Positions 1-10,840 of a DNA stretch of 64,000 nucleotides are shown here, piece by piece (within the stretch, counting starts at the first letter, position 1; each line of letters starts with the position of its first letter). The DNA is from Metopolophium dirhodum (Eukaryota > Arthropoda > Insecta > Hemiptera > Aphididae). Location of the stretch: assembly GCF_019925205.1 (NCBI RefSeq), contig NC_083561.1, positions 10,911,217 to 10,975,216 of the forward strand, in the 5' to 3' direction. Position numbers and translations under genes: made by a program. The notes beneath the pieces are model-generated. The model ran no database searches. It was not told the DNA's origin and was given only the letters and a program-made list of their open reading frames with translations.

Positions 1-2462
1 AAGAAAAACATAGGAATTACCGAATAAATACCAATTCTATTCAGCAGATTGATAAAGCTATCGCCAAAATTGATATACAATAGTTATTATTACATCATTA
101 CCGTTCAATTTATTACATATTATATAATTTCAATTTATACATTTTATTTTGCCATTTTAACCTTTTAAACAAATACCAATATTTGTTATTACCATTTTAT
201 TTATTATTTGTGTTAACATTTTAATTAATAGAAGGTATGTCAATATTATTGTTATTTCATATTTGTTATTTGTTTTAGAATAACAAACATTTTTTTAAAA
301 ATAATTATTAATTTAAAACTGGGTATTTAGTTTAATCTAAAATTGCATATAACATTGTATTTGTATCTATGTATTATGATTTATATATTTTGCAAAGTAA
401 ATGCATTATTTGTATTGTTGTGTATGTAATTATTGTATTGAAATATATTTGTGAAATTATAAATAAATAAAATATATTTATTTAATATTTTAGATTCTGA
501 GATGAATGTATTAATTTTACGTGTTTTTTTTCTGTCTTAGTTACTATAACTAACGCGCCAACGTCATCCACATAATAAACAGTCCATGAACAGTTTATAA
601 TATATACCTATCCTTGCCATATCCGCCGGTGTTATGCATTATTTCATGATTTATGTCGCAGCTTCCTTCGCGTCTTTAGTGTCTATAGTGTTTGATTGTT
701 TAAATATTTCTTGGAAGTTAGAACTTAATATAATATTCTTGTAGCGTTTATGCTGCAGGTTAGGTTAGGTCATTATACTCTGTATAAACGAGTAAACAAC
801 TAACGAGTTTTTTGTTGAAAAAATATTTTTTAAAGATTTTTTAGTCATTAAATCTGTAGACTGTAACAATTGATTTATTCACTCGACAGTACGAACAAAG
901 AAACAATAATTTTTTGTGTTCACAAAAATATTTTTATTAATTTAACAAAAATAATACAAAAAAGGTGGGCAAGTGCAGTGGCACAGAAGTCCAAAATTTT
1001 ACCTATGACATTAGACATCTCCACATAAAATGTTGACACCCACCTCAACTATAGAATGACAAAGGTGACCCCATACCTACTAAAATCACCTATGACAGTC
1101 GTCATAGGTAAATATATATTTTGGCGCCACAGAGCAAGTAGGTGTCGCTTTGCTGTATAGTAGGTTACGAGTGGGTCACTGTAATGGATGGTGTTAAATT
1201 TGAATTCAATGTTACAATATTGTGGTAATGTGAAAATAGGATGTGCATGCAATGTATACGTATTTATCTCCTTTTTACTTGTATATTATTTACTATTTAA
1301 ATATATTGCGTACACACTCTAAATTACCACCTTATCGTATATATATATATATATATAGTAGATTAACTTACCCTATATCGACTGTAGACTTGCTATATTA
1401 TATTCGGTGAGCGAAAGAAGAAGAAATAGGTTTAAGATTAATTTACTTAAAATTATTTTTATTAATTAAGAATAATATTAATACATTAGAGATACTTTAA
1501 AAATAGGTACCTACATTTATTATTTAAGATATACAAATATTGAACTGAACATATATTATATACCTCTTTACGTATGACCGTCACTAAGGGCATACGCAGG
1601 GAGAATGCTGTTGTGAGGATCGGACCGATGGTCGATGGGTATCGTCCGAGCTGAAACAGTTTATTTTACAAAGAAAAGGGGTAAATAGTATATGACCACA
1701 TATCATAATATAGGTATATGTTAGGGTTATGATGATGACACTCTTTTTATAATAGTATATTTATAAAGAGTGTCTATCATTACAATATTGTATAAGAAAA
1801 ACGATTCTGAGCAATGACGGTCAGTCGCCTATGATATTACTAAGTATATTTGATGTTATTATTATTGTGAATAAAGTAATATTTATAGATAACCTGTTTA
1901 CGCGGAACCTTGTTTTAAATTTTCAATCCTCGGATAATATAAAAGTTAAACATTTTATACATTTTTAACTACAAAAAAATTTTGTCAAAATTCAAAATTT
2001 AAATACTTATAAAAAAAATTGTGCCTATGTATTTTTAATATTTATTAACTGCTATTGTAACAATATATTATACGGAGCCTTGTAATACATTTTCACGCAT
2101 TTTTACCCAACAAATAACATTTTATTGACAATTGTTATAAAAAAAAAAACTAAAAAAATTGAAAACTGACAATGTCTGTAAACAAAACTGCTCGAAAAGA
2201 GTCAACATATTTTCAAAATTTTATGGTGTATAGAAAATGAAAATTTAAACATTCAGTATAATTTTTATGTAACTGCAGTTATTTGTACCAACTAGATCCA
2301 ATTTGCAATCAGAAATCATCCTCAATGTTGAAGAACAAACAATGGCTACTAATAAACGACGATTGTTTTAAATTATCGGCGACGGCCTAGGACGAAATAC
2401 GGAATCGGCTCATTTGCAATTTATTCTGACTAGCTACACGCGAACAATATTTACCTGTGAAA
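1..2462. other. AT-rich intergenic DNA with repeat fragments
   Basis: No coding sequence is recognisable. The stretch holds fragments of a dispersed repeat family whose ends read TTTTAGATTCTGAG and AAAAACGATTCTGAG: one end near 487-520, an internal piece at 961-1250, another end near 1793-1820. A short (TA)n run lies at 1339-1356. The ORF at 1049-1252 (minus) lies inside the repeat and is not supported as a gene. Confidence 0.6.
961..1250 (-). repeat. Fragment of a dispersed repeat, also seen at 4916-5920
   Basis: Read on the minus strand, 1100-1210 contains a run (calls for a three-base AT-rich lead, then CAGTGACC, then GTAACCTACT, then a GCGACA..CTACTT segment) that lines up with the plus-strand run at 5845-5920. 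The two copies are diverged but share order and spacing. This indicates one dispersed element family in opposite orientations. I cannot assign it to a superfamily. Confidence 0.55.
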
Positions 2463-2696
2463 ATGGTTGAATCACAAAATAACGATACGACCTACGAAAT
2501 CGAAACCATCATCAAAGACGTCTAGGACAAAATCACGAACAACATTTATTACGAACTGATGGAAGAAAAACTAAGATGAATCGATGACATTGATGAGGAA
2601 CCGACTATTGGGGATCAAGCGGGCCTTTTGTTTTATGCGATAGTTTGCGGGCGGCGACTTGATCGGCTGGCTGGACCTCTGGCAGCGTCTTCATAA
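2463..2696 (+). pseudogene. Decayed open reading frame, family unknown
   Basis: From the ATG at 2463 one frame runs 77 codons to a TAA at 2694 with only two internal stops, TAG at 2523 and TGA at 2577. The reading is acidic and protein-like (many D, E, I and K, for example a DDIDEEP run near residue 41-46), and the GC content is higher than that of the flanks. An AATAAA follows immediately after the last stop. This looks like the end of a once-coding sequence, perhaps from a transposon or a retrocopy. I do not recognise the family, and chance cannot be excluded for so short a stretch. Confidence 0.35.
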
Positions 2697-3252
2697 ACAA
2701 ATAAAGTATTTTTAAGGTCTTTTGTGTATTCTATTACTATAATAATTAGTAGACATTTGGTAAAACATTTTTGAACAAATTTATATCTATATCTATACTT
2801 CTATACTTCTATACTCTATACTACCATATAAAATGAAGTCGGTTTTTTTTGTTCGGGATAAACTCCAAAACTACTGAAACGATTTGACTGATTCTTTTTT
2901 TGTTGGGTTTGTAATTGTCAGGACAAGGTTCTTATGAAAGAACATTTTAGGAAAATCCACTAAAAAAGTAGGAAATAGGGATGTCAAAAATACAACAGTG
3001 GCGCCATCTGTCTAGAAAAAAATAAACTAAACAATACAAAATTTAGTTTATTGTTGCAGATTAAAACAATAATAGTGTACTATATATAATTGGTTGCTAT
3101 TGGTTAATCGGGCATGTTTATTGATTTGTATTATTATTTACATATATATATATATAGGTATATATAAATGAATGTTTGTGTGTAGATTAGACCTCTAGCT
3201 TTATTAAAAAGGGTTAAATTTGATTTTAGTACGGTTAGGTTAGGATTTTGTA

Positions 3253-3256
3253 TTAA
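3253..3256. repeat. TTAA target-site copy, left side of the 7.6-kb element
   Basis: TTAA directly precedes the GAGGACGCCACACC terminus. Its partner is at 10852-10855, directly after GGTGTAGCGTCCTC. The outside sequences on both sides line up with the uninterrupted GTTTTGTATAAATTTATCATATTAATCC region of Helitron copy 2 near 14660-14690. Confidence 0.8.
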
Positions 3257-3286
3257 GAGGACGCCACACCACTCGTAATTCGGTTG

Positions 3287-3612
3287 TAAAAACTGTTTCG
3301 CGCGGGACAACTTTTCTCGCATTATAATTTTAATAGAATAAACAAAATTTTACTACATATAGAGGACAATTTTATCTATGTCGTAGCGTTTTTATTATTT
3401 GGATAACATAAATACGTTTAAAGTTATAGGTTTGAGAACATTTGACTTTTTTGTATTTTTCAAATGATTGTTAAAAATTATTGGGTAGTGCTATCAAAAA
3501 AAAAACGACGCTACGACACAGATAATTTTCTTCTTAGTAAGGATTTACAATTTTGGTAATTCTAATGTTAATATTGAGGGAGTAATGTTGTCCCGCGCAA
3601 AACAATTTTTAG
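3287..3612. repeat. Subterminal fold-back in the left end of the 7.6-kb element
   Basis: The left arm (about 3289-3311) reads AAAACTGTTTCGCGCGGGAC and the right arm (about 3587-3610) reads GTCCCGCGCAAAACAATTTT, forming an inverted repeat around a 275-base spacer with a smaller inverted pair, GTCGTAGCGT and ACGCTACGAC. The same arm sequence occurs in both arms of the palindromic MITE at 13845-14262, which links the two elements. Confidence 0.65.
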
Positions 3613-4070
3613 CATATGGAATTATTGTAAAATAATTTTTCTAATTATTATCGAATTATTCCCTGGTGGCGTAAAACGACAAAACGCGGCTTCCCCCACT
3701 CCATTCAAGCACTCGCGTTTTTCGTCATCGGCCGGCACCGGGCAGCCGCGCGACAAATTGTGACAAAAATAAACATTTCCGATAATCAGAAGTCGATAGA
3801 CATACTATTATTATCTTGAATAATGAATATAGACCATATCTAAACTTATTTATAAGCTACACTTGATTATGTCGTCGACCGTCGTAGTCACCATATGACA
3901 GAATACGCTGTGGAATTACTATATTATATTACGATACCTATTATAATTTAGCAATATCAGAAAGGCCTTTATATTAATTACTCATTATATAAATTGTATT
4001 TAATTTTTATGCTGTTGTATCTAACCATATTTTTTTTCGTGCCAAAATTGTATTAACCATTGTTAACATA

Positions 4071-4180
4071 ATGTCACCAAAAAAAATTCGCGTCATCCAA
4101 AAGAAAGGAGCCCGATCGGGTAAGACTTCTTTAAAAAAAAAAATGAAAAAAGTTCGTAATGGGGTTCGTAAGGATGTGCA
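4071..4180 (+). CDS. Transposase/YqaJ gene, exon 1: basic N terminus
   Basis: ATG at 4071 opens 36 codons plus two bases, ending at a strong GTAAGT donor. The peptide is very basic, with KKIRVIQKKG and KKKMKKVRNG runs, as expected for nuclear import or DNA binding. Phase 2 fits exon 2 at 6262, where CA plus A makes Gln. The intron is about 2.1 kb and holds an unrelated repeat. Confidence 0.6.
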
Positions 4181-4915
4181 GTAAGTACTTTTAAATATAA
4201 GCTTCAAAATAAAAATACATTATTTCATGTCCTATTTTGTGACTTTTTGTAAGTAAAATATTATGTTATTTTGTAGAACATAATATGTTAAATTATAACT
4301 ATACAGGTATATATAATAGTTTTATTATTTTATGAATATTACTTGATTTATATGCATATGTTCATATATTTTATATTGATGTGAGTCTCGTATAAATTTG
4401 CAAAAATATTTACGATTTACATTTTTTTACCGTTCAAAAAATTGAGTGATCACTTTATTTGTATACTTCTATATTTTTATCGAGATTTTAGAATTATAAT
4501 ACAAATCAATATTTTATAAAATTATATTGATTGATAATATGTTTTTAATTTGTAACATTTTATTAATTATTTTTATTTAAACACATAATAGAAAACTATA
4601 ATTATTAATTATTATTTTTAATAAAGGGATTAAATACTAATGCTTTATTTTATATTTGTCTTGCCTTCTTTACATAATTTTGTAAAAAAAAAATAAATAG
4701 GTACACTATAAATTTAATTTTAATAAAAATTTACTAATTTTACCGTATTTTACCTAACAAATTACCAAAAAATTTTTTTACGTAAAATACTTATCACTTA
4801 TATTTTATAATACAAAATAAAATAATATATTATATAAGGTATTATTATTACTTAATTTTTTCCTATTTATATCAACAATGTAGGTATCTGCTATTTAATT
4901 GTAATAAAATATTTT

Positions 4916-5920
4916 AGATTCTGAGTGAAACGATGAATGTATTGATTTTACAATGATGTGTGTTTTTTTTTTTATTTTTTTATTTATTTTTTATTTTTTT
5001 TTTATTTTTTTTTTTTTGTGTCTGTCATCACGTTTTAGGACAGTAAAAGTGCTTGGATTTTCGACTTCAGTAGCTTTTCTGATAGGAAAGTGAATCTAGT
5101 TGGTACTTTGGGGGGTCAAAAGTAAAAATTTTCCAATAGTTTTCACAAGCGCCGGGAAAAACAACATAAAAATTAAGGAAAAACGGAAATTTTTACGCAA
5201 AATCGGTTTTTGACAAATTCGAATTTGGTTTTTGGTGTAACTTTAAAACAAATGACTGTAGGAACATGAAATTTTTACTGGCTATTTATATATGCCTTTT
5301 CTATACACGATAACATTTTCAAAATATTTTGATTTATTTTGAACTGTTTAGGGACATTTTCATTTTCCATTTTTTTTTAGATTTTTTTCTAGAAATATCA
5401 ATAAAATTTTATTCGTTGGTCAAAAAAGCTTGAAAATTTAATAGAAGGCTCCTAGTAAATTGTTCCGAAGGCAGATGAAAAATATTAAAAATCGTTAGTC
5501 ACAGTTTTTTTTTTATAAGCATTTAAAGTTCAAAAATTGACAAAATATGGAAAAATCACGAAAATTAGCAAATTATTTTGAAAGAATTCGTAAAAATTTT
5601 CTTTTTAAATCTAAGATTTAAAAATGTAATACAAGATTCCTTATAAGATTATCTACCTTTATCAAAAAAAAAATTTCTATAAGAAAGTATAGGTACTATT
5701 ATAGGTCAATTTTTTTTTACCGATTTCTAATACCATAGATACGTATGTAATATGTTTTAAACCTAGACTGACATACCGTCTCCACTCAGAATCGTTTTTC
5801 TTATACAATGATATTATATCATTGAATTCAAATTTAAAATCATCCATTATACAGTGACCTACTTGTAACCTACTGTACATGCAGAAGAGCGACATCCACT
5901 TACCCACCTTTTTTACAGTG
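4916..5920. repeat. About 1-kb dispersed repeat inside intron 1 of the transposase gene
   Basis: The left end is AGATTCTGAGTGAAACGATG and the right part contains TCCACTCAGAATCG, so the ends are imperfect inverted repeats around GATTCTGAG. Related ends occur near 487, 1800 and 48870-49134. The interior is AT-rich and non-coding; the short ORF at 5677-5907 (minus) is not supported. It is a candidate non-autonomous element; the superfamily is not assigned. Confidence 0.55.
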
Positions 5921-6261
5921 TATTACCACTTTTACCTAATGATTAAAAATTAAATTATATTTTTGTATTGCATATATTTGCTATAATATACATCTTATAC
6001 TTTTTGTTTATAAAAATTTAAATAAAATTAATAATTAATTATTACTGCAAAATTAAAATCAAGTACCTACCTATTTATGTTTGTATTCAATTTTTGAATT
6101 ACTTGACTGGGTGTAATAGTGTACCTAAATAATTAGTTATTACGAGTAAATAATAATTTATGCAAAGTTAAAAAAAATATACAAAAAATGGTATTCAAAA
6201 GTGACTATATATGTTATGAAATAATTTTTCAACATTTTTTTTTGATTTTATATTTATTTAG

Positions 6262-6803
6262 AAATGAAGATTTAATTAATGAATTAAATAATGTAATTCC
6301 GTCTTCTAATGCAGAAAATATGATTTTGAATTATAACTCAACAATTGTTTACAATAAGTATGCATATTTGTATTTTCTTTAGATTATATTTTAATCTATC
6401 AATTTTTTTTTAATGCAGTGTTTTAGTACACGATTTAAATCTTGATGAAACGTCTGTATCGTCTGTAGTGAATACATTATCATCGGATATAAAGTAAATA
6501 TTAAAACCAAGTTAAATTATGAATATATTGAATAACTTTGTTATTTTATGAAGTAATTTAGATGCAACATTGATTTTTCCTGAATATAAGGCCTCATGTT
6601 CTCGATTAGAGTGAGCAAAGATTTAATACTATTTTTCTTATAAGTACTATAAGTATTTACAAATAAATTAATATGGGCATAATAATAGTGTATAATATAA
6701 TTAACAATTATTGTAGAGACAACAATATTTCTGACCATAACCTAAGTGTTATGTATACTGCATCTGAAGATAGTTTATCATCGGAAAATACTACAACTGC
6801 CGA
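6262..6803 (+). CDS. Transposase/YqaJ gene, exons 2-4: acidic linker
   Basis: Three short exons, 6262-6357, 6419-6493 and 6717-6803, each begin after TTTAG, TGCAG or TGTAG and end at GTATGC, GTAAAT or GTAAGT, and all keep phase 2. They encode a Ser, Asp, Glu and Asn-rich segment, for example DLNLDETSVSS and SEDSLSSENTT, that looks disordered. I see no domain in it. Support comes from splice phase and from joining the basic exon to the transposase core. Confidence 0.6.
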
Positions 6804-6933
6804 GTAAGTGTGTACAAAAAAACTAGTGTTATGCAATTTAATTTAATTTTAATTTTTTACTAGAACTTATAATATACTGTAAAACATTTATTCAACTATG
6901 TTATTTTTTGTTTTTTTTTTTTTGAATTCACAG

Positions 6934-7453
6934 ACCTTTAACAGGCCGAAGAATTATTGATATTTTTCACTTTATCAATCAAATCCAAAAGGTACACAGT
7001 GGTGGGTTCGGTTGTTCATTTATTGACATGGAGTATCAGAAAGAAACATTTGTAGGATTTCAGTCGATTTTAACATTCAAATGTAAAGTGTGTAACATCA
7101 AAAGTAAACTTTATACAGAAAATCCTAAAACAGTACAAGTCCCAATTAATAAAGCAACTGTTCACGGCTGTCAAGCAATCGGTATTGGTCACACACAGCT
7201 GTCTGAATTGTTTTCATTTCTTGAAATCCCATCGTTATCGATTAGTGGTTATACGAAAGTACAAGAAAACGTAGCTGATATTGTGCATGCAACAGCATGG
7301 GATGAAATAAAAAAAGCTGGTGAGGAAGAAAAAAAAATGGCGTTGGAGTGTGGTGATATAGACGTAGATGGCACACCAGTCATCACAGTTGTTGCAGATG
7401 GGCAGTGGTCTAAACGCAGCTATCGGACAAAATACGACGCCTTATCCGGAGCA
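6934..7453 (+). CDS. Transposase/YqaJ gene, exon 5: transposase N-terminal core
   Basis: 173 codons in phase between TTCACAG and GTAAGT. It carries two Cys pairs in a CKVCNIKSKLY context, a helical HTQLSELFSFLEIP segment, and the first catalytic Asp in ITVVADGQWSKRSY, a signature I know from Mutator-like transposase (PF20700-type) proteins. An internal ATG at 7028 gives an apparent ORF start, but the upstream 31 codons are part of the same exon. Confidence 0.8.
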
Positions 7454-7685
7454 GTAAGTAGGCTAGAGTTTGCATATTTTTTATTAATCATTAAAACATA
7501 ACTTATTGATATATAAATTTGTTTTAAAGAAATACAGTCATACTGCATATGTAATTAAAACTGTAGTTTTGTTTGTATGTTTAATTTTTTTTTACCTTTA
7601 GTACATATTTTGGTAATATATCTAATATAGTATATATAGTTTGGTAATAATGATAATTAAACCAAATCTTATTTATTTCATTTAG

Positions 7686-7908
7686 GCTACGATAATTGGT
7701 TTTAAATCTAAAAAAGTGCTTTTCGTTGGAATACGCAATAAATATTGTTGTATTTGCCAAAAATCGAAAAATAGTAAAAAAGTCGCACCTGATCATCAAT
7801 GCTTCCTCAATTGGAAAAAGTCCTCAACAAGTATGGAGGCCGATGGCGTGGTTGAAGGATTTATGAAAAGCGAGGAAATGCATGGATTAAAGTATAATTG
7901 TTTAATAG
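7686..7908 (+). CDS. Transposase/YqaJ gene, exon 6: cysteine-rich insert
   Basis: 74 codons plus one base. It opens with IIGFKSKKVLFVGIRNKYC, followed by a CCICQKSKN pair and a DHQCFLNW motif, which together could bind a metal. Acceptor TTTAG, donor GTAAAA. It joins exon 7 to read CLIGDGDSS, the expected second catalytic Asp region. Confidence 0.78.
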
Positions 7909-7972
7909 GTAAAAAAATTAAAAAAAAATACTTGGTAAAATAAAAAAATTGTGGCATTTAAAAACGTAATAG

Positions 7973-8236
7973 GTGATGGGGACAGCAGTGTGACTAAACG
8001 CTTAAATGAAATTCAGCCGTACGGTCCCAATTTTCACATAAGAAAAATTGAGTGCCGAAATCATTTGATGCGAAACTATGCCACCAAACTTACAGTGATT
8101 GCTAGAAACACAAAATACCCACTTCGTGTTCGAAAATATATTCTATCGAATATTTTACGATTTAGAGGTGATATCACAAAAGCAGTTATACATTGGAGAA
8201 ATATAATTGGAGTAACGAAATTAGAAAAGATAAAAG
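7973..8236 (+). CDS. Transposase/YqaJ gene, exon 7: second catalytic Asp
   Basis: Begins after AATAG and ends before GTATTT, 264 bases, phase 2 to 1. It encodes GDGDSSVTKRLNE and an ECRNHLMRNYATKL motif with the C..H pair typical of Mutator-like cores. The apparent ORF start at 7951 lies in the intron and is not used. Confidence 0.78.
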
Positions 8237-8294
8237 GTATTTTGTGGAAAATATTTTACAATTTATTATAAATTGAATGATTTTTAATTTGTAG

Positions 8295-8667
8295 GTATTC
8301 AAAGAGATGTTGCTAACGCCCCATACCATCGACTTGGTCAGCATCTAAAGTGTGATTCTTATTTTTGTAATGGATCGAAAAATAATGATTTAAACTTAGT
8401 GCCAGAGGCTGAAAGCTCTGGAATGATGAATGAAATAAAAAACTATGTATCAAGACTTGTTTTAAATTCCGAAAGTTTGTTAGAAAATAAAAATAACAAC
8501 ATGTGCGAACAATTTAATTCTTTAAATAAACAAACACATAGCCGGTAAAAGATTAAATTTTTCGAGTAAAAGAAGCTATAATACTAGGGTAGAAGCAGCC
8601 GTAGTTTCATTTAACTCTAAACAGTATCTAAGAAAAATACACAAAAAGATCTCCAACTGTAGTCCAG
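8295..8667 (+). pseudogene. Transposase/YqaJ gene, exon 8: carries the inactivating frameshift
   Basis: The exon is 373 bases, one more than a phase-compatible length modulo three. Reading is good from 8295 (RDVANAPYHRLGQH, then NNMCEQFNS with the likely catalytic Glu), then the frame breaks at a tandem AAACAAAC (8528-8535). After it, the other frame continues with AGKRLNFSSKRSYNTRVEAA to the donor GTGTGT. A 4-base duplication is the simplest explanation. No nonsense change is seen elsewhere in the gene. Confidence 0.8.
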
Positions 8668-8739
8668 GTGTGTTGTAGTAAAAAGTTTTAAAATTTTGAA
8701 AAAGGTATCTACATTAAAAATAATTATTTTGTTTTATAG

Positions 8740-9258
8740 GAAAATTTGGGAAAAGATTCATAAAAAATTATGAACGAATAAGAACCAACACATTAAAAAG
8801 AAGACAGTTATTCCCAGAAGCTAGAAAAACTAAAATTATTTGTACTGACGGTCCAGATGCTGACTATGGTTTGGCAGAGCCGCTAACAAACCAATATTCA
8901 CCACAAGATTTTGAAAAAAAAAAAAAAGAATTCCTTACATCCTTAGAGAATGCAGATATTAAAAAAATTGAAGATGATACTAGAAATCAAAGTGAAAGTG
9001 AGAAGTGGTACTATGAACGCAAAAAACGAATTACTGCCTCTAGATTCGGACAAGTTTGTAAAATGCGTTCTAGTACCAGTTGTAAAAACACCGTGTACAA
9101 TATACTTTATGCTGGAAATGTCCAATCTAAATATTTACAATACGGCAGAGATACGGAGCCTATCGCTCGTAAAAAAGCAGAATGTATAATTGGCGAAAAA
9201 ATACAAATTTGTGGTTTGATAGTGGATCCTGATGAGCCATACTTAGCAGCAAGTCCAG
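8740..9258 (+). CDS. Transposase/YqaJ gene, exon 9: YqaJ nuclease N-terminal half
   Basis: 172 codons in phase (acceptor TTATAG, donor GTAAAA). It contains SEKWYYERKKRITASRFG, the start of the YqaJ/lambda-exonuclease fold, then LQYGRDTEPIARKKAE with a conserved Glu, and ends in YLAASP, completed across the junction to SPDG with its metal-binding Asp. The family includes phage alkaline exonucleases. Confidence 0.85.
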
Positions 9259-9357
9259 GTAAAATATTTGAATATTAGGTATTATATTATATTATTTATG
9301 TTTTATAATTTAATTTACGTATACAATTTAAAATATATCGGGTCTAATATTATATAG

Positions 9358-9452
9358 ATGGCTTGATTGGTAAAACGGCAATTATTGAAATTAAATGTCC
9401 ATATATTGCAAAAGACACTTCAAGTGCAATAGATGCTATTAACAAAAAATTA
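9358..9452 (+). CDS. Transposase/YqaJ gene, exon 10: nuclease active site
   Basis: 31 codons. G plus AT at the junction makes the Asp of SPDG, and the exon supplies EIKCPY, the Glu-x-Lys pair of the PD-(D/E)XK nuclease core. Both catalytic motifs are intact. Confidence 0.85.
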
Positions 9453-9539
9453 GTAAGTCATGTTGTTTACATATTATTATAATCATTGCGTATACTTTAA
9501 GCCTGTAGTTTTACAATTTCATTTTTTTAAACTTTATAG

Positions 9540-9739
9540 TTGCCATATTGTAACATAGTAGATAATTGTACAAAACTTAAAAAAGATAATATTTATTATT
9601 ATCAAGTAATGGGCCAGTTGCATATTACCCGCAGAAAATTATGCTATTTTGTAATATATACCAGTAATTGGATTACGGTAGAAAAAATTTATTATGAACC
9701 AGAATTTTGGACTTCTAATATGGCAGAAAAATTAAAAAT
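9540..9739 (+). CDS. Transposase/YqaJ gene, exon 11: nuclease C-terminal half
   Basis: 66 codons plus two bases (acceptor TTATAG, donor GTAATT). It contains YYYQVMGQLHITRRKLCYFV, the Q-containing helix and strand that close the YqaJ fold, then a VEKIYYEPEFW segment. It can splice to either of two alternative last exons. Confidence 0.82.
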
Positions 9740-9809
9740 GTAATTTATTATCTGACCTAACTTAATAATATTTTAAGTAAGTACATTTTTAATTTGTTTA
9801 TAATTTTAG

Positions 9810-9945
9810 GTTTTATATGGATTGTATGCTACCTGAAATAATTCAACCACTTTATCCAATAAGAATGTTGAAGTCCGATATCAAAGAGCCTGAGCGTATT
9901 ATTAAAATTATGACCACAACTAATAATAATTTTAAAAAAATGTGA
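9810..9945 (+). CDS. Transposase/YqaJ gene, terminal exon, proximal copy
   Basis: Begins after TTTTAG and ends in TGA at 9943-9945, 44 residues. It reads FYMDCMLPEIIQPLYP then LKSDIKEPERI. It is homologous to the downstream exon at 10023-10113, so the 3' end exists twice. Confidence 0.75.
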
Positions 9946-10022
9946 CCTTTATTCTCATCAGTTATTCTATAATATTTTTAATAAATGTGAAACGTGTTTT
10001 TAAAAATATATTACCATTTCAG

Positions 10023-10113
10023 ATTTTATTTAGAATGTTTACTGCCAGAAATTGTCGATCCACTATATGGAAAACGATTTTTGAAAAGTGATATTAGAGA
10101 GCCTGACCAGTGA
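10023..10113 (+). CDS. Transposase/YqaJ gene, alternative terminal exon, distal copy
   Basis: After TTTCAG, the exon reads FYLECLLPEIVDPLYG then LKSDIREPDQ and stops at TGA 10111-10113. It has the same phase as the proximal copy, so exon 11 could splice to either. The two differ at many residues, so the duplication is not recent. Confidence 0.7.
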
Positions 10114-10559
10114 CCACATTAAACACCAAATTAATAAAAAATAAAAATATACCTATATTAGTTTCATGTATGATATAATAGTGTTAACATTATAATTGAC
10201 AAATGATTACCAATAGGCAATACTGTATTTTTTATTTAATTTAATTTGAATATTTAATAACTCAATAGCATATATAGTACCAACGGTAATCGTATCTTTG
10301 TAGAGAAAGGTAGAATCTTAAAAATAATAATAGATAGCTTTGATACGGGCTACTGTATCATCTTTAAGAAGTACCCAAAAACTGTAATTTAAAACGTATA
10401 CCTACCTATGTAGTAGCAGTATAACGTAAAATCATATATTCAATAATTAAATTACTAAAAACTAATACCTATTTAGATATTTAGGTAGGTAATATTAGTT
10501 TAGGATACTGTTATAAAGTAGATATTATTTACTGTATTGTTTATATTTTGTATGGAGTA

Positions 10560-10840
10560 AGCATCTAATAATGCAATAATTATAAGCTGAGTCGCCGAGA
10601 AGGTATGCGCGAATATTACGGCGGAAACGCGTCATAATATAAGGTGTTTACATTTTATATTTACGCGATCAGACACAGTCGAAGGTTGAGGAAATAATAA
10701 ACATCGCTCCCGAATGAGCACAATCGTCCGCCGGTCGCCGACAACGAGTATTGGGCGTGGCTTAAACGCCGCGTGCTTGCGCATCGTGAAAACACTTAAC
10801 AGCGCGTTCTCTCGGCCGTTCTATTCGTTTCGCTTTAGGT
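10560..10840. other. GC-rich right end of the 7.6-kb element
   Basis: A CpG-rich block (for example CGTCCGCCGGTCGCCGACAA near 10726-10745) between the transposase gene and the right terminus. It shows no ORF. It could hold transposase-binding subterminal sites or a promoter. Confidence 0.4.

Larger units (their letters stand above)
4071..9945 (+). pseudogene. Mutator-like DDE transposase fused to YqaJ exonuclease, 12 exons, one frameshift
   Basis: Twelve exons join in consistent phase: 4071-4180, 6262-6357, 6419-6493, 6717-6803, 6934-7453, 7686-7908, 7973-8236, 8295-8667, 8740-9258, 9358-9452, 9540-9739, 9810-9945, with an alternative last exon at 10023-10113. Order: a basic N terminus; an acidic linker; a Mutator-like transposase core with D residues in VVADG and in GDGDSS and an E in MCEQFN; then a YqaJ/lambda-exonuclease-like nuclease with KRITASRFG, SPDG and EIKCPY motifs. 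Known members of these families act on DNA in transposition or recombination; the nuclease's role in this fusion is unknown. Every junction has GT..AG sites, and only exon 8 breaks the frame, so the copy is probably young. Confidence 0.85.

Noticed and set aside
752..766. TTAGG repeats, possible telomere sequence
   Set aside because: Only two units here and two near 3232-3242, the latter inside a Helitron; far too few for a telomere array.
7951..8271. 106-residue ORF with apparent start before exon 7
   Set aside because: The first seven codons are intron; splicing at 7973 restores the expected IGDGDSS motif, and the tail runs past the 8236 donor.
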